In this document: in pieces, positions 23,314-34,187 of the stretch
Numbering within the stretch: position 1 is the first letter of the stretch
Layout: each line of letters starts with the position of its first letter
Origin: Primula veris
Lineage: Eukaryota; Streptophyta; Magnoliopsida; Ericales; Primulaceae
DNA length: 64,000 nucleotides
Direction: 5' to 3'
Assembly: GCA_963682055.1 (NCBI GenBank)
Contig: OY821742.1
Location: 31,405,060-31,469,059, forward strand
Notes under the pieces: generated by a model
Databases searched by the model: none
What the model saw: only the letters and a program-made list of their open reading frames with translations
What the model was told of the DNA's origin: nothing
Translations under genes and position numbers: made by a program

Positions 23314-24285
23314 TCGACCAAGTATTAACAACGTAACGGATATCACTAGAGGATCATTTTTATTGTGATGATCAACTTGTATTTAAATAATTTATATATG
23401 CAATGAAGGATTTAATCCTTTGCATACGTAATGAAGTAGTGGTATGTGTTTTATTTATAATTTGGTATCTCTTTTATTATTGTCTCATATATGTGTTCAT
23501 TTCCTTTTATGAAAACCTGCTTATGTGTTGATTGATCATGTAGTGCAAAATTATACACATATTTTATGAAATGGAGGGTTCAAATGTTCAATGAGTATTT
23601 ACAAAAAAAGATCCTAAAACTAACACTGTACAATGCGAAAATAGTATCTGCATTTTCTTTTGAGAATACTCCTTTTTATTCGTTTAAATCAAAAAAAGCA
23701 AATGAGACTAAAAGTGAATCTCTTCAGAACTATTTGATTGTTGAAAATAGGGATCAGGAATAGAAAGGAGACGGAGTAGTACTACACTTTCTTAAACATG
23801 AATCTCGGTATCTTGGTCCTAGTCTATTTCTCAAGTTAAAACGGAATATCCAAACATAATACGGGGTACATCAAACCTTTTCTCGGGAATCTTTCGTTTC
23901 AAAATACTGTAAAACTGGTCAGGCCATCTCACCGATACCGATCAACTTCACCCGAGCCGCCCTAATTTCGTTTTTATTTTTTAATTTTTGTTATGTTTTG
24001 TTCTCTGATGTAAATATTTCTAGTGTAACCCATCTTTATTAATGAAAGAAATATTTACCTCTTCTACTGTTTATTTTTGTACTTGCTGTATTTTATCTAC
24101 TTGACAAAGTGCCTGTCTGTCGAATATTTTTCTTGCTTTTTCTACTTTTTGCGTACCCACGTGATTTCTGTACAATGATTGACGATTTATCAGTCAAAGA
24201 TGCTCATGTTTAACTAGTTCGTCAGTGCTTTCCAACTATTTTTGTTTTTCTTGCTCTATAAATACCTTAAACATGTTATATATAT
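23314..24285. other. 3' flank of small-peptide gene 1
   Basis: Includes the 3'UTR (AT-rich, with aataatttatatatgcaatg). Up to 23666 it is identical to the copy at 32.6 kb, then about 4% different. It ends at a (TA)n run that marks the duplication junction. Confidence 0.6.
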
Positions 24286-24780
24286 ATATATATAAAGTAA
24301 ATGGGGAAAAAAAATCACCTTTTGATAGAGTCTAGGGCTTCTGTAGAGAGAGAGAGAAATGCTAATTGATTTATTTTGTCATCTTTTAATTTTCTATTCA
24401 GTATTTAATTAAACCAGAAATTACCTAACAGTCTCTATTATGTTCTTTTATTCACACTACCGTCCTTATGTTTTAAATAGCATGCTACGTATTGCAATGC
24501 TGCGAAAAATAGCGTTTAGCGGAAAAAAATTGTCTACGCAAGCGAAAAGGGTGAAAAAACGCAAATAGCACAAAAAAGCGCAAAAAGCGTAAGTAAAAGT
24601 GCAAGTAGAGCTATATTGATGTGTAGAATTTCTTTTTGTTTTCTTTACTCGGAAATGTGACATGACAACATTTGAATCATATTTTATTCAATTAAAATTG
24701 ATTTATGATTTATTTTATAATTTTAATTAAGGATTTTTAAAAGGGCCTTGGATTTCGAATTCATTTTATTTATATACTCC
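24286..24780 (-). promoter_or_regulatory. Duplicated isomerase promoter and 5'UTR exon
   Basis: Matches 16660-17720: aaagtaaatggggaaaaaaa, the leader complement of cttttgatagagtctagggc with its splice donor, the (GA)n run, one 89-bp minisatellite unit, and the flank down to the catttgaatcatattttatt block. No isomerase coding exon follows. If active, transcription would run leftward through the 3' side of small-peptide gene 1. At 24776-24812 it passes into a short ctccctccgttcttatttaa stretch resembling one end of a Stowaway-type MITE. Confidence 0.8.
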
Positions 24781-24924
24781 CTCCGTTCTTATTTAATTGT
24801 CCATTACGAGACACAATGTAAATAAATATAATATATTATATGTTCAATTTACGAAGTATAACATTAGGGTTGCTATTATTATCGTTTTTAAAGGGGTAGC
24901 TTACTTTAGCCTTGATGAACACCG

Positions 24925-25400
24925 GATATTAAAATATTCAAATATTATATATGTTGTCAAACCTTTCTATCACGAAAAACGGAATGTTTTTTTTTGATAC
25001 AACTAGTATAAGTTATATACTAGTTCTTGAATTTGGAAAATAACATAGACTTCAAACTTGCTAATGATCTTCCCTTTTCTCAATAACCGAAAATGGTTAG
25101 AATTGAATAAAATAAAATAGAACGCATGCATGCGAGACCAACAATGGGAGTCTGACCGTGTAAAGAATATGACGAACAAAATCCCTATGGTCGGTCCGAC
25201 ATTACTCAAATGTTCATTAAGATTTATACTATAACTATTCCCTCCAAAAAATACTTTCATATGTAACTGCAAAAATTTAATAATTGTACTGGTATTCAAA
25301 TAACTTACATTAATTATCATTATTAAGCAATGCCACCCAGGCATTGGTTAATTAGCATTTCTCATTTTTAAATGCTACAGTCAGCTCTATGATGCATTGA
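24925..25400. repeat. Duplicated 'X' sequence, copy 3 (Helitron-free)
   Basis: The preceding 'cttgatgaacaccggat' joins directly to 'attaaaatattcaaatatta'. In unit 1 these two parts are separated by the Helitron. Confidence 0.75.
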
Positions 25401-25573
25401 TGCTATTAAATATATCTAATATAATTTTTTTTTGTTGATTGTAGATTTTTGTTGTATCAAATTATAAAGGGAAAAGCTACACGAAACTCCACGATGAAAT
25501 TGAATATTAGGATTTTTTTTTTTTGTAATCGTAGGTTTGTGTCTTATCAAATTTTCGAAGCTTTATGGACCAT

Positions 25574-28500
25574 CACTACACCAAAACAGTCATTTTGGAA
25601 CACTAGTGTTATTTCAGATTGGAACACCTATTCTGTGTTACTACAATCTGGAACACAACAAAAGTGTTCCGAGTAATAAAAGTGTTACAAATTTTTCAGG
25701 AACACTAAATAAATGTTACAAAAACTTCTTATAGAGCATGTGGCACTCACATTATATTTTTATAAGTGTTCCTAATTCCACCTTTTTCGTCCCACTCCCA
25801 ACTGTCTCCTGTTTCTCTCCCTCTACCAAAATTATTTTCTCATTATTCTTAAATTTTCCATCTCTGTACGACCATACCTCACTAATTCAACTAAATCTCA
25901 AAGAAGGTTAGATTCCTGATTATCTCTCTAACCATTTAATTATTGAGTATGACATATTGGATATAAGGTGTGTTTCAATTTCGTGGTTTTGGGTTGGATA
26001 TAAGCCGTTTTATTTGATTAAGTTACTTTTCTAATTTTTTACATTTAAGTTTTCTAATTTGTTAGGAGCGGAGCTCTTTGTCTTAATATTGATCGAGTTT
26101 TATGATCGTATTGATTGATATAAGTATTAGGGTTTTTTCAATTGATGTCAAATTTAACTATTTTGAACTTGGGTTTGAGTGTAAATCAATGGCTAAATTG
26201 ATTTGAATATTGGGATTTGGGGATATTTCTTTACATAACTGTTTATTATTTTTTCCCTTCAAACTAAATTAGGATTTAAACTCTATTTTTAGGATTGAAC
26301 CCACAAATTAAAGATTTAGGCCTTGTTTGGTTTCATTATATTTTTGAGCTTACCTTTTTCATGATTTCCTGCTTACATGTTGTACAATATTTGTTTTACC
26401 AGCTTAAAAATCTGAGCTTTTTATTTTTATTATTTTGTAGACTATATACCTTAAACTTTTAAGCTAGTTATATTTTTTGTTTTCCCTTTATAATTTGTAC
26501 TGTCCGTTTGGTTAGCAATTGAATGGCTTAGTTTTAAAATTATTTTCTGGACTTAAAAGGCTAGAACTTAAGCTGTGGAAATTAAGGGGGGTTTTCTCGG
26601 GCTCGAATAGTCCAGATAATTTCCCTATACTTCTAAAAGAACTTTTCTTTATTCTCATCACATCCCAATTTAAATAATTTCAGGTAGTAAAAGCTGTATA
26701 CTCAACAAATTCCTATAGTTGAGCTCATAATTATGGATACCCATCTTGTTCAGACACTTCTACCAAAGGATCGTCATTTGAAGTACAGAACAACCCCATT
26801 AACAGGTAGCATAGTTTTTTTCTTTATGAATTACATGCCTTTAAACCACAACTTGTTGCATATATATGCTCATGTACATATGTATATTAAATTTATGTAG
26901 TCGCTACTTACCCCATTTAAAAAAGGTATATTTAGTTTGCAATACGATGTTCTTTGTTAAACAAATATATCCATCTAACTTGACTGGTACCGTTTTTTCT
27001 GCCTCCAATCCGGACCTTGTAGTATTTTTATTCGTATGTTTTTTTTTTTCTACTGACGTGTTTACCTTTCAAAAATTTAATTTTCTTGCTTAGGTGTAGA
27101 AAAATAATTAAATCTAGCAAAGGGAGGAAAGCAAGTTTGGCAGATCGTGTATGGGGTAGGTTTCACCCAGATCCTTTACATAATTTTGTTACATCATATA
27201 TACTGGTTGAGACAAAGTACAACCTGTGTAAGGTGGCTTTTGCTATGGAACTCTTAATCTATATCATCTAGTCCAAGTTGAATTTTCTTTAGGATCTTTT
27301 TAAATAAATTGTCGTAATATTTGAAATATATTTTAACAGTCAATTGCATGTACTGGATTTACTCGATTATTGACTACCAATCAATTGCAAGATCTAATGA
27401 GCGAAAGATGCCCACTTGTTGGAAATTCTGATATTACAAGGAAACTGATGCAAAGATAATTCGTGAAGTAAAAGTTGGAGATTTCTTTGTGTGGCCAAAA
27501 TCACACATTCGGTTTTTAGAACCGAAGCTGTGACTCAGTAAGTACTAGTAATTTGTTTGTCATGTGTATTTGCAATGGAACTATTAATCTTGCTCGCTTT
27601 CTATTCATGTGCTTGTATGAAATTCTATTATCAGTGTAGTGTAAATTAAACCTGTTGCTTATTGTATCCATGCTTCCTACTTGAAAAAGAATATTTATGT
27701 TCTATCAAAAGCTAAAAAGTGGCTGTCCTTTGTTACCTTTCTCCATTGTATTTATTAAATTTGAAATGACAATCTATTAGTACATAAACTTGTTATGAAC
27801 TGAACTTCATTTAGCGAATTTTAACATCATTTCAACACCTATCATTAATTTAACATTATCTCTTATTTTCCTTGCTATAATTTTTCATTTGGTTTATACC
27901 GCATCTAACGTATTGTTCACTTTCATTATTCTAACTATTGTTTTTTTTTTAAATTTAACTAATTTTTGTTTTTTCTCATGTTGTTCCTCGGGATTTGCAT
28001 ATTTGCACAGTGAGTGGAACATGATTTGAAACGCGACGATTGAAGTGCATCGAAGACTTTTAAGATGTCTCTTACAAGCTTCTAGTTTTCTAAATTTAAT
28101 TGTATTTTAGTTGTTGCTCTTCGGAAATATTTAAATTTCTTTCTTCTCTTACTATTTTTATTTTTATTTGTTTCATTTGATATTAATGAACTTTTAGACT
28201 TATGACTTTAAATTGTAAATTTGGACAAGTTTGATTCATTTAATGTATGTTTGATATTTTATTTCTTATGTTTAATTATAAAAACGTAAAAGACTAGTTT
28301 CTGTTCTTTTGGAAACTACAAAAACTCGAGAAACAAGACTCATTATTTGGAGCACTTTTAACCATGTCGGTAGTTATCTAGTTTGATCAATTTAGATACT
28401 TTTTTAGTGTTCCCAAATGTGATCTAAGGAATATTACAGTGTGTTATTAGGAATACCTTCTTGGTGTTCCAGAATTGGAACATTGAAAAACCGTTCCAAT

Positions 28501-28629
28501 TTTATAATCAGGAACACTTTTCTAACGTTACAAAAACTGGCACACTGTTTTTAGGCACTCTTTACGTGTGTTCCAAAATAAATTAGGAACACTTTATTTC
28601 TGTTCCAAAAAGGCCATTTTGGTGTAGTG
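25574..28629. mobile_element. Non-autonomous CACTA element 2
   Basis: It begins CACTACACCAAAACAGTCAT and ends AAAAAGGCCATTTTGGTGTAGTG (given here in part), with a perfect 12-bp terminal inverted repeat. It is flanked by the 3-bp duplication cat (25571-25573 and 28630-28632). Subterminal zones carry many ggaacac / gtgttcc motifs. The interior (about 26700-27570) holds plus-strand exon-like fragments. The subterminal motif differs from element 1, so it is a different CACTA family. Confidence 0.93.
26732..27532 (+). pseudogene. Exon-like fragments inside CACTA element 2
   Basis: A first open stretch starts with ATG at 26732 (DTHLVQTLLPKDRHLKYRTT) and ends at a GT near 26805. A second, at about 27095-27235, contains GRKASLADRVWGRFHPDP. 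A third, at about 27342-27530, reads FTRLLTTNQLQDLMSERC; then, after a one-base frame change, KIIREVKVGDFFVWPKSHIR; then a stop. Splice-like borders separate them. This is either a decayed element gene or captured host exons. The product was not recognised. Confidence 0.5.
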
Positions 28630-28632
28630 CAT

Positions 28633-28862
28633 AAATTATGGTGCTAATTACCGATCAAGTTGATTGACATTGACACAATAAACTTGCTTAATTCTCAATT
28701 TATGTTTGTGTGTGATACAGAGGCGGTCCAGTACAGTTCATTTTTTTTTTGCCCAATGGTCATTACTATATTTTTTTTTTTTGCCCCGATCCAGTTTTTA
28801 CCACAGGCCCAAGCCTTACTGGACTTGGGCCTGGGCCACCCCTCATGATACCTGACTCAAAT
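28633..28862. other. Unassigned spacer with a hairpin
   Basis: Contains ggcccaagccttactggact followed by tgggcc, which can form a ggcccaag/cttgggcc stem. It otherwise joins CACTA element 2 to the next promoter remnant. Confidence 0.4.
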
Positions 28863-29025
28863 TATTAAGAGATAATTTGAAATTTAATTCAGAATTCTTT
28901 TATTTAATTGTGCACATATATACACGGTAACACGGAAGAGAGAATGTGTTTATCGCATACAATAAGGAGGAATGACCGAATAAGAGGGTATATATTATTA
29001 TTCCCTTCCATAATAGATTAAATAT
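28863..29025 (+). pseudogene. Promoter remnant of a lost small-peptide gene (unit 2)
   Basis: Paralogue of 19685-19855, with the same truncation at 'attaaatat' where the copia element begins. The gene body is missing. Confidence 0.75.
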
Positions 29026-31171
29026 TATTGTAGTATATTATTTGATTATTGGGCCTTACTCATAATGGGCCTAAGTTGTGCTTTTTATCTTTTATAACCC
29101 TAACCTCTAGTATATAAATAAACTTAGGGTCCCATTGTATTGATAGATTCTGATTAATAAAGACACTGTTGTTTTTCTATATTTCTCTCTATATCTATAT
29201 ACATATATATGTGAGCTAATATGACACAAAACACGTTATCAGCAGGATACTCGTGGATATTGGAGTAAAAATAGGTGATTGAGTTATTTGTTCGAAGAAT
29301 AGGGTTTAAACTCAAAGATAGGGTTATAAACATACGGCTAAACTTTGAAAGTTTTTTTCTCGTCGGTCTTCCCAAAATACCTGGAGTACGGTACATAATT
29401 TTTAATATTTTTCCCGTACCTAATGTTACAATTGCTTGTTCCGGTGAAGACTTGTAGTAACATGTACGTATGTAATACATGTAAACTATCACAAAGAACA
29501 AAACTGCATGTGTATAATAATTATACCCTCCGGCCATAATGTCTACATGAAATTCAAATAAGAAGTAGTCAATTCCTTTACCAACTTGTAGTGGTAAATT
29601 CCTACATTGAAATTACATACGTGTAAATCATCCATGAGAACAAGCAGCATATTTTATTCTTTTAATAAAGAAACCTATCATTGGTCTTGTTAGAGAACAA
29701 TATTGCATGTCATGTTGCTACTTTGTTTACAGGGTAAAGTTTAATTGAATTGATTTAAATATACTACCTGTGTACTTACAGCTCTGTCGTGTTTAAAAGA
29801 AGTATATAACAGAATACTTCCCCTAATTTCGACAATCTTAAGTGAGATATGATGAGAGCGTGTCTCGCTAAAAATCTTGCAAAGGAAAACCCAGTGGGAA
29901 AAAACCTTGGTCTAAGGACAAAAAGAGTACACGAGCTTTACCATTAGGAATAAGGCAATATCTTTGAGGTCTTGGAATGACTCCAAACGAATCACTCTGA
30001 TCTATTCGTGCTTTATGAGACGACTAGATAGTGTATATGGCTTCGAGCTCGTATTAGCCATATATGAATTAAATATACTCTGTCTCACGATCCAGATAAA
30101 ACACTTGTCTTATTTGAGAACAACTTGTTGTTATCGATCAAGAGAGACATGACTAGATTATGCTATTTAACATTTCTTGCCGAAGAGAATCTTCACATAT
30201 GAAGTTTAAGAACATCTAGTTGAATGCTCGTTCTATTCCACGTTAGATTTTCTTGCATCCAGCCGTGTGCAAGTAAATGAGGCATCCAGTCGAATGCTCG
30301 TACTATTTATTCGAATATGAAATCATTGCACCCAGTCGTGTCCAAGTGAGGGGAAGCATCCAGATGAATGCTTATTGCACTAATTACTACTTAGTCGAAA
30401 TTCTCGCACCCTGTTGTGTGCAAGTGAGGGGGAGCATCCAGTCGCATGCTCGTGTACCCTTTTTGTCCTTAAACCAAGGTTTTTTACCACTGGGTTTTTT
30501 CCTTGGAAAAGTTTTTAGCGAGACATGTTCTCATCATATATCACTTAAGATTTCCGAAATTATGGGGAGTATTCTGTTGTATACTTCTTACCACTGTGTA
30601 CTCTTTTGTTCTTCGACCAGAGGTTTTTCCCACTGGGTTTACTCTGGCAAAGGTTTGATGAGTCACCTGTTTTGTGGTTGATCCCCTACTATTACCACTG
30701 TTGCACTCTTTTTCCTTCGATCAGAGATTTTTCCTTTGGTTTTGCTCTGCCAAGTTTTTGATGAGGCACACTGTTTCGTGGTTAGTTAATTACATGGAAT
30801 TTCGGTCTACTTCATTCGGCTACACAGTTTCTCCTAGGTACCAGTTTTGTCCCACACTGAGTTTTTCGGCCATAAGGTTTTATGTGTTTAGCACTGCGAA
30901 TAACTCGACTCAGATCGACTGCATGAAGACGAAGAATTCAGGACGTCCAAAGGGGGAGTATTGTAAGATATTATTGGACTATTATGCCTTACTCATAGTG
31001 GGCCTAAGTTGCATTTTTTATCTTTTATAACCCTAACTTCTAGTATATAAAGAAGGTTAGAGTACCCTTGTATTGATAGATTCTGATTAATAAAGAGTCT
31101 GTTGTTATCTCTCTATATTTCTCTCTCTATATCTATATACATATATATGTGAGCTAATATGTCACACAACA
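29026..31171 (+). mobile_element. Deleted copia element B
   Basis: Paralogue of element A at about 95% identity. LTRs 29026-29233 and 30959-31171, with flanking duplication aatat (29021-29025 and 31172-31176). It retains the primer-binding start lost in A (cgttatcagca after the 5' LTR) and the polypurine tract aaagggggag. There is no gag or pol. Identical target duplication and flanks show it arose from A's ancestor by segmental duplication, not by its own insertion. An inverted repeat of about 130 bp is present (29802-29933 with 30453-30589). Confidence 0.88.
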
Positions 31172-31176
31172 AATAT

Positions 31177-31302
31177 AAATTTAACCTACATAACTGCGAT
31201 AAATTTTACCAAATCGGAATATTATGTTCAAAATAAATATATTACGAGATTTAGCCACTACGCGTCTCACACGCAACGCGTGGATAAGTTATACTAGTAT
31301 TA
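31177..31302 (+). mobile_element. Helitron 3' fragment
   Basis: Paralogue of 21894-22017, with acgcgtctcacacgcaacgc and a terminal CTAG before T. Confidence 0.65.
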
Positions 31303-31900
31303 GAATATTCAAATATTACATATGTTGTCTAACGTTTCTATCACGAAAAACGGAATGTTTTTTTTTTGATACAACCGGTATAAGTTATACTAGTTCTTGA
31401 ATTTGGAAAAGAACATATACTTCAAACTTGCTAATGATCTTCCCTTTTCTCAATAACCGAAAATGGTTAGAATTGAATAAAATAAAATAGAACGTATGCA
31501 TGTGAGACCAACAATGGGAGTCTGACCGTGTAAAGAATATGACGAACAAAATCCCTATGGTCGGTCCGACATTACTCAAATGTTCATTAAGATTTATACT
31601 ATAACTATTCCCTCCAAAAAATACTTTCATATGTAATTGCAAAAATTTAATAATTGTTCTGGTATTCAAATAATTTACATTAATTATCATTATTAAGCAA
31701 TGCCACCCAGACATTGGTTAGCATTTCTCATATTTAAATGCTACAACAAGCTCTATGATGCCACTAATGCCAATGAGCTAGATAGAGTTAATCAGACTCT
31801 CAAGACAACATTTCTTAATGTAAATTTAGAATTTCATCTTCTTCCGGAAATTTAAGAGTGTTCTATTCGGCCATATATTTAATATTTTTAATTAATATTT
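31303..31900. repeat. Duplicated 'X' sequence, copy 4
   Basis: Leads into the promoter of small-peptide gene 2, as copy 2 does for gene 1. Confidence 0.7.
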
Positions 31901-32373
31901 AAGTTTATGATAGTTTCAATTTATTAAGAGATAATTTGAAATTTAATTTAGAATCCTTTTATTTAATTGTGGACATATATACATTGTAACATGGAAGAGA
32001 GAACGTGTTCATCGCATACAATAAGGAGGAATGACCGAATAAGAGAGTATGTGCATTAGAGAAATTTCGGTACATATTATTATTCCCTTCCACAATAGAT
32101 TAAATATAAATTTATACTTGATTATTCCCCACCAAGAAAGATTTCCTTATCCTATATTTCCAAAAACAAATAATGTATACTATATATAGTCATTATTGTT
32201 GATTTCCGCAATATTATTAAATTTGATCATATCATCATGTTCATGTATGTCTTTTGCTACAACTAGCTAAACGTACGAGATATTGCCAAACGAATATAAA
32301 AGCGCAATCAAATAATGAATAGCAATATTAATTACTTACTTTTTATAGGTCATGAATATTCTTTTTTTCACTC

Positions 32374-32381
32374 TATATAAG
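32374..32381 (+). promoter_or_regulatory. TATA box of small-peptide gene 2
   Basis: TATATAAG 49 bases before the ATG, identical to gene 1. Confidence 0.75.
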
Positions 32382-32422
32382 TACACAGAGCCATCATTCT
32401 TTCACCACAGTAAGAGCTAGCA

Positions 32423-32608
32423 ATGGAAGGTACAAAAAGTATCGTTTACAAAATTGTTGCGGTGGTGATGATGTTGGTATTAATGCTAGGGTTGACGGTG
32501 GCACGTGATATGAGCGACGTTAATTTTGCTCCTTACTGTTGTGGCCATAACCCCGAGTGCTGTGAGCGCGCCATTCAAGCTCTTAAAGACGCTGCAAAGA
32601 CACCATAG
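32423..32608 (+). CDS. Small secreted cysteine peptide, copy 2
   Basis: Coding sequence and peptide identical to the copy at 23128. The identity runs without a difference from 32094 to 32961 (868 bp), covering the promoter, leader, gene and 3' flank. Outside that tract the two duplicates differ by about 4-5%. Signal peptide and CC-X5-CC mature region are as for copy 1. No antisense isomerase promoter lies downstream here, so this copy may be regulated differently. Function unknown. Confidence 0.8.
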   Translation: MEGTKSIVYKIVAVVMMLVLMLGLTVARDMSDVNFAPYCCGHNPECCERAIQALKDAAKTP

Positions 32609-33489
32609 TCGACCAAGTATTAACAACGTAACGGATATCACTAGAGGATCATTTTTATTGTGATGATCAACTTGTATTTAAATAATTTATATATGCAATG
32701 AAGGATTTAATCCTTTGCATACGTAATGAAGTAGTGGTATGTGTTTTATTTATAATTTGGTATCTCTTTTATTATTGTCTCATATATGTGTTCATTTCCT
32801 TTTATGAAAACCTGCTTATGTGTTGATTGATCATGTAGTGCAAAATTATACACATATTTTATGAAATGGAGGGTTCAAATGTTCAATGAGTATTTACAAA
32901 AAAAGATCCTAAAACTAACACTGTACAATGCGAAAATAGTATCTGCATTTTCTTTTGAGAACACTCCTTTCTATTCGTTTAAATCAAAAAAAGCAAATGA
33001 GACTAAGAGTTAATCTCTTCAGAACTATTTGATTGTTGAAAATAGGGATAAGGAATAGAAAGGAGACGGAGTAGTACTACACTTTCTTAAACATGAATTT
33101 CGGTATCTTGGTCCTAGTCTATTTCTCAAGTTAAAACGAAATATCCAAACATAATACGGGGTACGTCAAACCTTTTTTCGGGAATCCTTCGTTTCAAGAT
33201 ATTGTAAAACTGGTCGGGCCATCTCACCGATACCGATCAACTTCGCCCGAGCCGCCCTAATTTCGTTTTTAATTTTTAATTTTTGTTATGTTTTGTTCTC
33301 TGATGTAAATATTTCCAGTGTAACCCATCTTTATTAATGAAAGGAATATTTGCCTCTTCTACTGTTTCTTTTTGTACTTGCTGTATTTTATCTACTTGAC
33401 AAAGTACCTGTATGTCGAATATTTTTCTTACTTTTTTTACTTTTTGCGTACCCACGTGATTTCTGTACCTTGATTGACGATTTAATAAT
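32609..33489. other. 3' flank of small-peptide gene 2
   Basis: Paralogous to 23314-24190. From 32962 it differs from copy 1 by about 4%. It ends near the segment 'ttgattgacgattta', beyond which Helitron-internal sequence starts. Confidence 0.6.
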
Positions 33490-33665
33490 CTGTACTCACT
33501 ATATTTTACTAATTACAAATGTAGCCTAAATTAATTGAAAATTCATTTTAACCTGCATAACTGCGATAAATTATACCAAATCTGAATATTATGTTCAAAA
33601 TAAATATATTACGAGATTTATGCCACTACGCGTGTGAACGCAATGCGTGGGTAAGTTTTTACTAG
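33490..33665 (+). mobile_element. Helitron 3' fragment
   Basis: The last 175 bp of the short Helitron family, ending in CTAG before T. The hairpin region is altered (acgcgtgtgaacgcaatgcg). Confidence 0.6.
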
Positions 33666-34182
33666 TATTAGAATATTCAAATATTACATATGTTGTCAAA
33701 CGTTTCTATCACGAAAAACGGAAATGTTTTTTTTTGATACAACCGGTATAAGTTATACTAGTTCTTGAATTTGGAAAAGAACATATACTTCAAACTTGCT
33801 AATGATCTTCCCTTTTCTTAATAACCGAAAATGGTTAGAATTGAATAAAATAAAATAGAACGTATGTATGCGAGACCAACAATGGGAGTCTGACCGTGTA
33901 AAGAATATGACGAACAAAATCCCTATGGTCGGTCCGACATTACTCAAATGTTCATTAAGATTTATACTATAACTATTCCCTCCAAAAAATACTTTCATAT
34001 GTAATTACAAAAATTTAATAATTCTGTTATTCAAATAACTTACATTAATTATCATTATTAAGCAATGCCACCCAGGCATTGGTTAACATTTCTCATTTTT
34101 AAATGCTACAATAACCTCTATGATGCCAATAATGCCAATGAGCCAGATAAAATTAATATTTAATATTTTTAATTAATATTTA
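33666..34182. repeat. Duplicated 'X' sequence, copy 5
   Basis: Continues on the far side of the copia element (from 41656) into the promoter of small-peptide gene 3. Confidence 0.7.
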
Positions 34183-34187
34183 AGTTT

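Larger units (their letters stand above)
16672..24285 (+). repeat. Segmental duplication, unit 1
   Basis: The unit runs: isomerase promoter and 5'UTR exon, Helitron, 'X' sequence, promoter remnant of a small-peptide gene, copia A, Helitron 3' end, X sequence, small-peptide gene 1. The same order recurs at 24286 to about 33490 (unit 2), where a CACTA element has been added. A third, partial unit (Helitron piece, X, peptide gene 3) follows from 33490, split by a copia element. Confidence 0.85.
24286..33490 (+). repeat. Segmental duplication, unit 2
   Basis: Same element order as unit 1 (16672-24285), enlarged by the 3.06-kb CACTA element 2. It lacks the intact Helitron of unit 1. It ends near 33490, where Helitron-internal sequence begins without the rest of the spacer. 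Confidence 0.8.

Noticed and set aside
23566..23763. 65-codon open frame downstream of peptide gene 1 (also at 42610)
   Set aside because: Broken in the paralogue at 32.9 kb (a stop replaces a sense codon); AT-rich composition and no promoter; most likely chance in the 3' flank.
24286..24780. Second isomerase gene
   Set aside because: Only promoter and non-coding leader are duplicated; no parvulin exon occurs in the window apart from 12083-13815.
28700..28850. hAT element starting cagaggcggtcc
   Set aside because: Only one end looks plausible; no matching inverted end or 8-bp duplication found.
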